DNA of 26,447 bases, taken from contig CALFUF010000141.1 in NCBI GenBank assembly GCA_937916405.1, positions 1-26,447 on the forward strand, written 5' to 3'. The notes under the pieces were generated by a model. That model worked only from the letters and a program-made list of their open reading frames with translations. It made no database searches and was not told the origin of the DNA. Position 1 is the stretch's first letter. Each line of letters starts with the position of its first letter. A program made the position numbers and the translations under genes. This stretch comes from an uncultured Prevotella sp. GTDB lineage: Bacteria; Bacteroidota; Bacteroidia; Bacteroidales; Bacteroidaceae. Below are positions 1 to 6,527 of this stretch, piece after piece.

Positions 1-20
1 GCCATTATGATTATTTAACT

Positions 21-407
21 ATGAAAATCTGGCATTTTCAACCTTACAGGTCGAAAAAGTTTTGTTTAATGATCACGCTGATGGCTGTTGCGCTCACCAT
101 CAGCGCACAGACTATCAGTCAACAAGAAGCCAAGGTGCGAGTAAATGATTTCCTGAAGTCTAACCCCATAGCGAACCATCGAGCTTCATCGCAAACACAA
201 CTGGATGCGGTAGCCATTGACCTGCCTCACCTCTATGTATTTAATAGGAACGACGGCGGCTACGTCATTGCCAGCGGCGACGAGCGTGCACTGCCAGTGC
301 TGGGATACAGCACGACGGGCTCCTTCGACTGGGAGCGCATGCCCGAGAATATGCGTGCGTGGCTCCGTAGCTACAGCGACGCCATCGAAGCCCTGGGCGA
401 CGTGTAG
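21..407 (+). CDS. N-terminal fragment of the C10 protease: signal peptide plus propeptide
   Basis: The 128-residue product ending at the amber codon has a basic start, a hydrophobic core (MITLMAVALTISA) and a likely signal peptidase I site after AQ at about residue 30, so it should be exported. Residues 31-128 look like the SpeB-type propeptide (Peptidase_C10 N-terminal region), with the pattern YVFN..DGGYVIASGDERALPVLGYS that is typical of the family. If the stop is efficient, this is the only stable product: a free exported propeptide. Isolated SpeB propeptides and the Spi-type proteins encoded beside some C10 proteases act as protease inhibitors, so an inhibitor role is conceivable. That is inference only. 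Decay of a broken gene is the simpler reading. Confidence 0.6.
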   Translation: MKIWHFQPYRSKKFCLMITLMAVALTISAQTISQQEAKVRVNDFLKSNPIANHRASSQTQLDAVAIDLPHLYVFNRNDGGYVIASGDERALPVLGYSTTGSFDWERMPENMRAWLRSYSDAIEALGDV

Positions 408-521
408 CTGACAAATAGCACAGCGCAGCGTGCCGCCCTTGCGAAAATCGACCCGCTGGTCAAGACGCAGTGGTGCCAGGACCCCATCTACAACGATCGC
501 TGTCCGAAGTATAACGGCCAG

Positions 522-2189
522 GTGACAAAATACCAAAACCAGTTATGTGTGACAGGCTGTATCGCCACCGCTATGGCGCAGGTGATGAACTACTGGCAGT
601 GGCCCACAACGGAGACGCCAGAGATTCCCGCCTACGAATATACCGTCAGTAACTTACAGAAGGATGTGAAAGAGACCTTCTCTGCCGATGCGCTGCCCCC
701 CGTCATCTTCGACTGGAACAATATGCGCAACCGCTATCTGAATGAATACGGCAATCCGCTGTCCGATGTCACTGACGCACAGGCAGATGCCGTCGCCACG
801 CTGATGCGCTACTGCGGTCAGTCTGTTCACATGGTGTACAGCCCATATATCTCGATAGTCAACTCCCATAACATTGCCGATGCCCTGCGCCAGTATTTCG
901 GATACGCCAACTCGACAATGTTTGTGGCACGCGACGGCTATACCATCGGAGAGTGGGAGGACATGATATACAACGAGCTGGCGAATAACCGCCCTGTTAT
1001 CTACTCCGGCGCTTCTGACGAAGGCGGACACGCCTTCATCTGCGACGGCTATGACGGTAATGGTCTGTTCCACATCAACTGGGGATGGGAAACCAACCAA
1101 GACAACTACTTCTCGCTGTCGGTGCTCGACCCCAATGTCACCAATACGACAGGGGCAACGAAACCCGGCATCGGCTTCTGCATGTATCAGGATGCCATCA
1201 TCGGCATACAGCCTGACAATTCGGGAAGTGCGGCCACTACCATCTATCCAGAACTGAGAAGCGTAAACCACTACTTCGCCATAGAGGGAAAAGACAAGAG
1301 TGGTAACCTCGGCTACTACCTCTACGTGACATGCCAATTCAACAGCGCCATCTATTCTGAGGCAGAGTTTGATATCGGACTGTTCTACAAGGAAAACGGT
1401 ACGTGGAAGCGAGACACATACTCATCAGAAACACTCAAGCTGAAGACTGATGAATACAATTACTACACCTTTTTCTACGATAAGACCGTCGACCCATCGG
1501 AGTTCCCCAATGGCACCAAATACCTCTATCCGTTCTACCTCTGCACATCGGTAGAGGGTGCACAATGGCAACCGTTGGCAGCTGACAACTACTATTTCGT
1601 ACATACCGTCGAGGACGGCAATGTCACCATTACGACTATGCCGTCGGCAAGTGCACTGAAGGTCACCAAGTGTGCCATTACCTGTGGCACTGGAGCTGCT
1701 TCTGAGAAGAGCAATCTGACGCTGACTATCGAGAACACTGGTGATACTGACTTTGAGGGCAACCTGATACTGTTGCCTATATATATCGGCAATGACGACC
1801 CTGCCGCAGCCGAGGCTGTCATCAAACAAATGAAAGACGACGAAGAGTTGCCTAACGGATGGACGAAGGAAGAAGCAATTATTTCGGCTGTCTATCTGAT
1901 GGCTGGCAAGACGGGGGAGATAACGTACGTCTTTACACCCAAGAATGCGGGCAAATATCTGCTGCTGTATGAGACACCTGGACACGAAGCCATCGATCCA
2001 CCGTATTTCACCTACACCTCCATCACCATCAGCCCCGCAACAGGTATCAGTGAGACTACAACAAAGACTGCCACCACCGACGGTGTGTTCTACGACCTGC
2101 AAGGGCACCGTCTGGGATCTGAACGTCCGAAGCAGAAGGGTTTGTACATAAAAGATAATCGTAAGATTCTAATTAAAAATAATGACTAA
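522..2189 (+). CDS. C10 protease catalytic domain and C-terminal region (downstream of the amber codon)
   Basis: This is the part of the frame after the amber codon. The start at 522 (GTG) is only the first formal start codon, since the true domain begins before it. The catalytic Cys is in GCIATAMAQ (codon 558-560) and the catalytic His in EGGHAFICDG (codon 1029-1031), followed by GLFHINWGW, the usual C10 order. The catalytic domain ends near IIGIQPD (about 1200-1218). The remaining 320 residues look like one or two beta-sandwich domains. The protein ends with FYDLQGHRL, then GLYIKDNRKILIK, a tail seen on many secreted Prevotella proteins and resembling a degenerate Por/T9SS sorting domain. 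Without the signal peptide and propeptide this fragment would be neither exported nor folded normally. Confidence 0.6.
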   Translation: MTKYQNQLCVTGCIATAMAQVMNYWQWPTTETPEIPAYEYTVSNLQKDVKETFSADALPPVIFDWNNMRNRYLNEYGNPLSDVTDAQADAVATLMRYCGQSVHMVYSPYISIVNSHNIADALRQYFGYANSTMFVARDGYTIGEWEDMIYNELANNRPVIYSGASDEGGHAFICDGYDGNGLFHINWGWETNQDNYFSLSVLDPNVTNTTGATKPGIGFCMYQDAIIGIQPDNSGSAATTIYPELRSVNHYFAIEGKDKSGNLGYYLYVTCQFNSAIYSEAEFDIGLFYKENGTWKRDTYSSETLKLKTDEYNYYTFFYDKTVDPSEFPNGTKYLYPFYLCTSVEGAQWQPLAADNYYFVHTVEDGNVTITTMPSASALKVTKCAITCGTGAASEKSNLTLTIENTGDTDFEGNLILLPIYIGNDDPAAAEAVIKQMKDDEELPNGWTKEEAIISAVYLMAGKTGEITYVFTPKNAGKYLLLYETPGHEAIDPPYFTYTSITISPATGISETTTKTATTDGVFYDLQGHRLGSERPKQKGLYIKDNRKILIKNND

Positions 2190-2205
2190 TTCAACTTACC
2201 ACTTG

Positions 2206-2419
2206 TTGACTTAGAGTCAGCAAGTCTGTCGACTGGAGTCAGCAACCTTGTCGACTGGAGTCAGCAGGTCTGTCGACTCCAGTCGACAACCGTTTAGAGC
2301 CGTTCTAATCAATGAGAAGTGCCGTTGTTCGCAGTGGTTAGAAGCATCCTTTCTATCGGTTGACTCCAGTCAACCAATCGTTCGACTCCATGTCAACCAA
2401 TCGTTTGACTCTAAGTCAA
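2206..2419. repeat. Array of seven short palindromes at 22-23 bp spacing
   Basis: Seven copies of the core GACT-(2-3 nt)-AGTC (one is GACT-CCA-TGTC) start at about 2208, 2231, 2253 and 2275, then, after a 70-bp unrelated gap, at 2362, 2384 and 2407. Steps within each block are 22 or 23 bp. Two units have 8-bp arms: TGTCGACT-CC-AGTCGACA (2271-2288) and GGTTGACT-CC-AGTCAACC (2358-2375). The outermost units (TTGACTTAGAGTCA and TTGACTCTAAGTCAA) are reverse complements of each other, so the array is roughly mirror-symmetric. It fills the space between the protease and the dipeptidase promoter. It could be a cluster of protein-binding sites spaced by two helical turns, or a non-coding repeat family. 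Function unknown. Confidence 0.75.
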
Positions 2420-2475
2420 CCTGTATCGATGGTACAGACGCGAACGATCTGAACCATCTTTTTACAGAACGATGG

Positions 2476-2505
2476 TTGTTAATTAGGAAAAAATAGTACC
2501 TTTGC
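2476..2505 (+). promoter_or_regulatory. Bacteroidetes-type promoter of the dipeptidase gene
   Basis: A -7 element TACCTTTGC (2497-2505) fits TAnnTTTG, with a TTG at 2476-2478 in place of the -33 TTTG, 18 nt upstream. The region just upstream is AT-rich. It lies about 70 nt before the ATG at 2574. The palindrome array ends 57 nt upstream of the -33 element, where an activator or repressor could act. Confidence 0.55.
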
Positions 2506-2573
2506 ACCATGAAATCCCTAAAAGGAAAAGCGATTTGTAATCGATAACATTTAAAGTATCTATACATTAAAGC

Positions 2574-3371
2574 ATGATGAGAAAAAGAATTTGGTTGACA
2601 ACCGCCTTCATCGCCATTATCTTTGGCGCATGTGTGATGACCTGCTGCAATAGCGACGACGACCGTTCTGTGGTCAGTCCGACGGATGACAGCAGTCAGT
2701 TCGTAACCCTGACAGAAGCCATACCTGATGCCATCTTAGAGATTCGCTACTATAGTACATATAATTTCGTGGGACAGCGCATAGACGGCTATGAGGAGCC
2801 TACGGCATTGCTGACCAAACAGGCTGCGGCAGCCCTGAAGGAAGTGAGCGACGACGTGAAGGCTCAAGGTTATCGTTTGAAGATTTACGACGCTTACCGT
2901 CCCCAGAAGGCAGTCAATCATTTTGTGCGCTGGGCGCAGGATCTCACTGACACAAAGATGAAGCAATACTTCTACCCCGATCTCGACAAGAGTGTGCTCT
3001 TCCCTCAGGGGTATATCGCCGAACGGAGCGGTCACACTCGTGGCTCCACCGTCGATCTGCCCCTGTTCGACATGGCAACAGAGAAGGAACTTGACATGGG
3101 TGGCACCTTCGACTGGTTCGGTCCTGAGAGCCACCCTGACTTCTGTGGCAATCCCGAGACGGGTGAGTATACGGGCGATAACTCGAAGAGTCCTTCAGAG
3201 CCCAAGCGTAGCATCACCGCTGAGCAGTTCGAGCACCGTATGATTCTGCGTCGTGCCATGCTCTCCCACGGTTTCAAGCCCATTGACACAGAGTGGTGGC
3301 ATTTCACGCTGAAGGACGAGCCCTATCCCGACACTTACTTCACTTTCCCTGTAAAGCAGCTTAGCAAGTAA
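2574..3371 (+). CDS. ddpX: D-alanyl-D-alanine dipeptidase, VanX/DdpX type (M15D), predicted lipoprotein
   Basis: The enzyme hydrolyses the D-Ala-D-Ala dipeptide, recycling peptidoglycan D-alanine. Outside a van cluster this is usually a nutritional or cell-wall turnover role, and no vanH/vanA/vanRS genes are nearby. Visible M15D features are YDAYRP with Arg109, SGHTRGSTVDL with zinc ligands His154 and Asp161, and EWWHF with catalytic Glu240 and zinc ligand His243, all intact in 265 residues. The N-terminus (RKRIWLTTAFIAIIFGACVMTCC) is a lipoprotein-like signal with candidate lipidated Cys at 20, 24 or 25. It is followed by NSDDD, which resembles the acidic lipoprotein export signal that sends Bacteroidetes lipoproteins to the cell surface. 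The gene stands alone between its own promoter and a strong terminator. The fold and activity are clear; the surface location is inferred. Confidence 0.88.
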   Translation: MMRKRIWLTTAFIAIIFGACVMTCCNSDDDRSVVSPTDDSSQFVTLTEAIPDAILEIRYYSTYNFVGQRIDGYEEPTALLTKQAAAALKEVSDDVKAQGYRLKIYDAYRPQKAVNHFVRWAQDLTDTKMKQYFYPDLDKSVLFPQGYIAERSGHTRGSTVDLPLFDMATEKELDMGGTFDWFGPESHPDFCGNPETGEYTGDNSKSPSEPKRSITAEQFEHRMILRRAMLSHGFKPIDTEWWHFTLKDEPYPDTYFTFPVKQLSK

Positions 3372-3385
3372 AAAAACTATAAAAG

Positions 3386-3422
3386 GAAGGCGGCACATTC
3401 GACATAAGGATGTGCCGCCTTC
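3386..3422 (+). terminator. Perfect 13-bp-arm stem-loop terminator after the dipeptidase gene
   Basis: GAAGGCGGCACAT (3386-3398) pairs without mismatch to ATGTGCCGCCTTC (3410-3422) around an 11-nt loop, 15 nt after the stop codon. The 3' side lacks a good T-run (GTAATAAA), while an A-rich stretch lies on the 5' side, so it is a strong hairpin but not a textbook intrinsic terminator. Confidence 0.7.
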
Positions 3423-3494
3423 GTAATAAACAGCATTAACGCATCTCCAATCATTTTCCCTTTGCAGATTTTATCGCATAAAGTTTTCTTTTCC

Positions 3495-3527
3495 TTTGTC
3501 TTTATAAAATAAATGTCGTAACTTTGC
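3495..3527 (+). promoter_or_regulatory. Promoter of the restriction-modification operon
   Basis: TTTG (3495-3498), a 20-nt spacer and TAACTTTGC (3519-3527) match the Bacteroidetes -33/-7 consensus closely. The spacer holds the 8-bp palindrome TTTATAAA (3501-3508), a possible binding site. Transcription should start near 3533, giving a leader of about 88 nt before the endonuclease ATG. Confidence 0.7.
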
Positions 3528-3533
3528 AGCAAA

Positions 3534-3590
3534 CTTTTCGGCTGACCGAAAGCAGAGGCGTTTTATAACACCTCGCAGAGGTTAGTTATA
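3534..3590 (+). promoter_or_regulatory. Two consecutive hairpins in the 5' leader of the restriction endonuclease mRNA
   Basis: CTTTTCGG (3534-3541) can pair with CCGAAAG (3546-3552) with one bulge. TATAAC-A-CCTC (3564-3574) pairs with GAGG-TTA-GTTATA (3578-3590) around a 3-nt loop. Both lie between the predicted start site and the ATG at 3621. They may set mRNA stability or translation of the toxic endonuclease. No known riboswitch was recognised. Confidence 0.4.
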
Positions 3591-3620
3591 TAGAAGCAAG
3601 AAACTAAAAATATATCAGTT

Positions 3621-4364
3621 ATGAAGAGGTACAATTTAGGGTTCGTCTCTGACGAGGAAATATATAACCACGTCAAATCAACCGTATTGCAATATCGACG
3701 CAGTATCAACCTGAAAGAATTCAACAAGAACATTATTGATCCAATCAAACTGACTTTCGATTCAAAGATCTATGGTCAGACGATGGCACAAACGATTGAG
3801 TCAGAATGTATACGACAGATAGACAAGACAAACAACAACCGTATTGGATATTTCCATCAGTACCTTTTCAAACTGGCGGGGAATGGTTGGGAAGTGCCCG
3901 CCAATGGAGACAAGGGGGGCTTCGATGTCCTTAATGATGAACTACACATCTACGTTGAGATGAAGAACAAGCATAACACCATGAATTCTGCCGCTTCACA
4001 AAAGACCTATATGAAGATGCAAGATAAGATTCTCATGGATGATAAGGCTACTTGCATGCTTGTTGAGGTTATCGCAAAGAAATCACAAAAAAGAAAATGG
4101 AATGTAACAGTTGACGGTCGTCAATTCTCTCATGACAGAATCCTTCGTGTTTCACTTGATAAATTTTATGAGATTGTCTTTGGTAACAAAAATGCTTTCT
4201 TTAAGTTGTGCAAAGTTCTTCCTGAAATTCTTGATGATGTTATTTCAGAGGATGAATCTGCAAAACTCAAGAATACCGTGTATGAGGAGTTGGATAAAAC
4301 GGACTTCTATAAGAGTTTATATCTGCTTGCTTTCAAGACTTATGAAGGATTTGAGGATTTCTAA
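3621..4364 (+). CDS. Type II restriction endonuclease, Eco47II family
   Basis: The 247-residue protein resembles the Eco47II/Sau96I endonuclease family (RE_Eco47II), whose characterised members cut GGNCC. Recognisable stretches are KEFNKNIIDPIKLTFDSK, GYFHQYLFKLAGNGWEVP, YVEMKNKHNTMNSAASQKTY and ATCMLVEVIAKKSQ. The PD-(D/E)xK active site is visible as Asp102 (in GGFDV) and Glu113-x-Lys115 (VEMKNKH). The gene sits directly before its methyltransferase with only 2 nt between stop and ATG, so the two are co-transcribed and probably co-translated. The whole system sits between unrelated genes and is richer in A and T than the protease gene upstream, which suggests acquisition by transfer. The GGNCC specificity is inferred from family resemblance, not proven. 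Confidence 0.85.
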   Translation: MKRYNLGFVSDEEIYNHVKSTVLQYRRSINLKEFNKNIIDPIKLTFDSKIYGQTMAQTIESECIRQIDKTNNNRIGYFHQYLFKLAGNGWEVPANGDKGGFDVLNDELHIYVEMKNKHNTMNSAASQKTYMKMQDKILMDDKATCMLVEVIAKKSQKRKWNVTVDGRQFSHDRILRVSLDKFYEIVFGNKNAFFKLCKVLPEILDDVISEDESAKLKNTVYEELDKTDFYKSLYLLAFKTYEGFEDF

Positions 4365-4366
4365 CG

Positions 4367-6121
4367 ATGCCAACATTTTTATCTGTCACTAATCTAGCTG
4401 ATCTCACGGGAACTTCACTCGCTACTGCGCAGAAGTGGGGTGAGAATGGTGTGTACCCATATCATAAGAACGAGAAGGGCAAAGAGGGCTTCTATATGGA
4501 GGAACTAACTGACGTTAACCCTGTCAGAATGATGCTTGACACGAACTGGGATGAGGAATTTCATGTTGCACCTCTACGTGACTTTACTTCTGTAGAACTT
4601 TTTGCAGGTGCTGGAGGTTTAGCACTTGGTATGCATTTGGCTGGTTTCCGCCATGTGCTGTTGAACGAGATGGATGCCATGGCTTGTAAGACACTTCGCA
4701 GGAATCACCCCGAATGGAATGTGTTGGAGGGCGATATTCATCAGGTGAATTTTACTCCCCTTCGTGGTAAGGTGGACTTCCTTTCTGGTGGTTTCCCTTG
4801 CCAGGCCTTTTCATACGCTGGAAAGAAAGGTGGCTTGAATGATACACGTGGGACATTGTTCTTTGAAATGGCTCGTGCCGTAAAAGAAATACAACCCAAA
4901 GTTTTCATGGGTGAGAATGTGAAAGGTTTGCTGTCGCATGAAGATGGAAGGACTTTAGATGTTATACGTAACGCTATAAAAGAATTGGGGTATACGTTAG
5001 TAGAGCCTCGTGTCCTGAAAGCCATCATGTATCAGGTACCACAGAAACGAGAGCGCTTAATTCTTGTGGCTATCCGTAACGACATCTACGAACAAGGATT
5101 CCGTTTTAAGTGGCCTGATCCGTATCGTCGTGTGATGACGCTACGTGATGCATTCTTCAGCGGAGAACTTTATGACAACGATGTGCCAAAATCAGAAGGT
5201 CAGACCTATCCTGCCAAGAAAGCCCGTGTGATGGCAATGGTGCCAGAAGGTGGTGACTGGCGTGATCTACCCGTTGATGAGCAAAAAGAATACATGGGTG
5301 GTAGCTTTTATTTAGGAGGCGGCAAGACTGGAATGGCTCGTCGTTTGTCAATGGATGAACCATCGCTGACTCTAACATGTGCACCTGCTCAAAAGCAGAC
5401 AGAGCGTTGTCATCCTATAGAGACACGTCCTTTGACTGTTCGTGAATATGCACGTATTCAAACCTTCCCTGACTATTGGGAATTTGAAGGAAACATAACA
5501 GACCAATATAAGCAGATTGGCAATGCCGTGCCTGTGAACCTTGCTTTTGCTATCGGACGATCGCTGATTCGCCTGTTCAATGAAATCGAGGCTCAGTATT
5601 CTGAGGAAAGCCAGATTGAAGAAGCATACAAGACTGCACATGATATGTTGCCACCAACACTCTTTGAGATTGATATGTTCGATATGCATAAGCAATATCC
5701 CAAAGATATGCAAATCATCAGCAATCCCTTTGGTCGCAAAATAAACATAGATAATAGCAATCTAGATGACTCGAAGAACGTCTTGGTAAGCCTTGTGCCA
5801 GATAAGTATATCGAACCATACACTAATCAACGCGCAAAGGCATACTTCACTGGTAAGAAATTCCCGTCGACCGTAAAACTCAATAAACTCTACTACTTTA
5901 TGCCTTACATAAAAGGCAAGGGCATCCGTGACCTGTATCAAATAGAGGTGGCTCGTGTTGGAACCAAACATGAATTTGTCGAGACAGCAGACGAAAACGA
6001 CTTCCGTCTAGTTTTTGAAATTAAATTTGTCAAGCAGTTATTCGATGACTATAAGACCATCAAACTGATGATTTGGCGGACGTTTACTGATACGAATCTG
6101 AGGGCAATATTGTCGATGTAA
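4367..6121 (+). CDS. DNA (cytosine-5) methyltransferase of the Eco47II-like system, with added N- and C-terminal domains
   Basis: This is the cognate methylase that protects host DNA. C5-MTase motifs occur in order: motif I VELFAGAGGLALG (76-88), motif IV GGFPCQAFS with catalytic Cys145, motif VI GENV (182-185), motif VIII QKRER (226-230), a target-recognition region of about 120 residues, and motifs IX/X at TVREYARIQTFPDYW and QIGNAVPVNLA (383-393). The segment MARRLSMDEPSLTLTC plus QKQTERCHP resembles methylases of GGNCC/GGWCC systems. At 584 residues it is longer than a minimal enzyme. Residues 1-55 look like a MerR/Xis-type winged HTH (LADLTGTSLATAQKWGENGV, then GFYMEELTDV). Residues 470-584 form an extra domain, possibly PUA/EVE-like. 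The HTH could let the methylase repress its own operon, as N-terminal HTHs do in SsoII-type methylases. That is inference. Confidence 0.92.
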   Translation: MPTFLSVTNLADLTGTSLATAQKWGENGVYPYHKNEKGKEGFYMEELTDVNPVRMMLDTNWDEEFHVAPLRDFTSVELFAGAGGLALGMHLAGFRHVLLNEMDAMACKTLRRNHPEWNVLEGDIHQVNFTPLRGKVDFLSGGFPCQAFSYAGKKGGLNDTRGTLFFEMARAVKEIQPKVFMGENVKGLLSHEDGRTLDVIRNAIKELGYTLVEPRVLKAIMYQVPQKRERLILVAIRNDIYEQGFRFKWPDPYRRVMTLRDAFFSGELYDNDVPKSEGQTYPAKKARVMAMVPEGGDWRDLPVDEQKEYMGGSFYLGGGKTGMARRLSMDEPSLTLTCAPAQKQTERCHPIETRPLTVREYARIQTFPDYWEFEGNITDQYKQIGNAVPVNLAFAIGRSLIRLFNEIEAQYSEESQIEEAYKTAHDMLPPTLFEIDMFDMHKQYPKDMQIISNPFGRKINIDNSNLDDSKNVLVSLVPDKYIEPYTNQRAKAYFTGKKFPSTVKLNKLYYFMPYIKGKGIRDLYQIEVARVGTKHEFVETADENDFRLVFEIKFVKQLFDDYKTIKLMIWRTFTDTNLRAILSM

Positions 6122-6213
6122 GAATTACTAATGACACATCTATCTATGCTGGTAAGGATGATGTAATTACTCAAAAAAGTATGATTTTCCAGCAAAAATC
6201 GCCAATCCTTGTC

Positions 6214-6290
6214 ACCCTTGCCGCTTCCTTGTCACCGACAATCCACTGATTATCAAATAGTTTTGCAAGGTGGCAATAGTGGCAAGGGTT
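6214..6290 (+). terminator. Long imperfect stem-loop after the methyltransferase, possible terminator
   Basis: ACCCTTGCC (6214-6222) pairs with GGCAAGGGT (6281-6289). Inside it TTGTCACC (6229-6236) pairs with GGTGGCAA (6269-6276) with one G-T pair, and the stem is followed by TTTTAAAAAATTATA. The left side also carries a direct repeat, CCTTGTCACC at 6207-6216 and 6227-6236. It could end the R-M transcript, but the stem is interrupted and the loop is long. Confidence 0.4.
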
Positions 6291-6303
6291 TTAAAAAATT
6301 ATA

Positions 6304-6390
6304 GTGCGCGCACGCGCGAGAGAAAGACGGAGTTTCTCGGTAACAAGCCCACCGTCAGTCGGTAACAAACGACCAGTTTGTCGGTAGGAA
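6304..6390. repeat. GC-rich palindrome followed by three 22-bp-spaced degenerate direct repeats
   Basis: GTGCGCGCAC (6304-6313) is a perfect 10-bp palindrome in an otherwise AT-rich spacer. Just after it a hairpin GAGAAA/TTTCTC (6320-6338) overlaps the first of three copies of CGGTA at exactly 22-bp steps: CGGTAACAA at 6338, CGGTAACAA at 6360 and CGGTAGGAA at 6382. A second hairpin ACAAAC/GTTTGT (6365-6381) lies in the repeats. The repeats are too short and degenerate for CRISPR. The rest of this 400-bp spacer (6122-6527) holds no convincing gene. Confidence 0.5.
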
Positions 6391-6441
6391 ATTTATAGTC
6401 TCTTCCATCATTCATGCGGAATGCGGATGATTTAATTTTTA

Positions 6442-6482
6442 GGTACACATTTTGTCTTTTCAGATAAAATGTGTACCTTTGC
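6442..6482 (+). promoter_or_regulatory. ABC-F gene promoter embedded in a 15-bp-arm inverted repeat (probable operator)
   Basis: The -33 TTTG (6451-6454), 19-nt spacer and -7 TACCTTTGC (6474-6482) form a canonical Bacteroidetes promoter. It is covered by an inverted repeat whose arms are 6442-6456 (GGTACACATTTTGTC) and 6463-6477 (GATAAAATGTGTACC), with a single mismatch and a 6-nt centre. Because the right arm ends inside the -7 box, the structure lies upstream of the start site and cannot be an RNA hairpin of this transcript. It is best read as an operator for a dimeric regulator that would block polymerase. Confidence 0.65.
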
Positions 6483-6527
6483 CATCAAAATCAAATGTTA
6501 TATATATAAATAAGGTATAAGGAAAAT

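Larger units (their letters stand above)
21..2189 (+). pseudogene. Secreted C10 (streptopain/SpeB-like) cysteine protease interrupted by an in-frame amber codon
   Basis: One continuous reading frame of 723 codons runs from the ATG at 21 to the TAA at 2187-2189, broken only by TAG at 405-407 (codon 129). The 38 codons between that TAG and the next possible start (GTG at 522) still read as C10 protein, including the expected start of the mature enzyme (DPLVKTQW, about residues 143-150). This is therefore a single point nonsense change, not two genes or a frameshift. A one-base change such as CAG to TAG would explain it. Family C10 enzymes are made as secreted zymogens whose propeptide is removed to expose a Cys/His catalytic pair, and both residues survive downstream. 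Either the gene is recently inactivated, the amber codon is read through, or the base is a sequencing error. No promoter is visible because the window starts 20 bases upstream. Confidence 0.82.

Noticed and set aside
654..1337. 227-codon minus-strand open frame over the protease
   Set aside because: Antisense to the clear C10 catalytic domain, with no start context or recognisable domain.
2206..2419. CRISPR array
   Set aside because: The repeat core is about 10 bp with 12-bp variable gaps, units differ in centre and flanks, and no cas genes are present.
2248..2496. 82-codon plus-strand frame through the palindrome array
   Set aside because: Its sequence is just the translation of the repeats (VDSSRQP, VDSSQPI) and runs into the downstream promoter.
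2509..2547. 12-codon upstream ORF (MKSLKGKAICNR) before the dipeptidase
   Set aside because: Its ATG lies only 3-4 nt after the -7 box, at or before the expected transcription start, so it is unlikely to be translated.
2574..3371. Vancomycin resistance determinant
   Set aside because: Only a VanX-like gene is present, with a lipoprotein signal and no vanH, ligase or vanRS genes.
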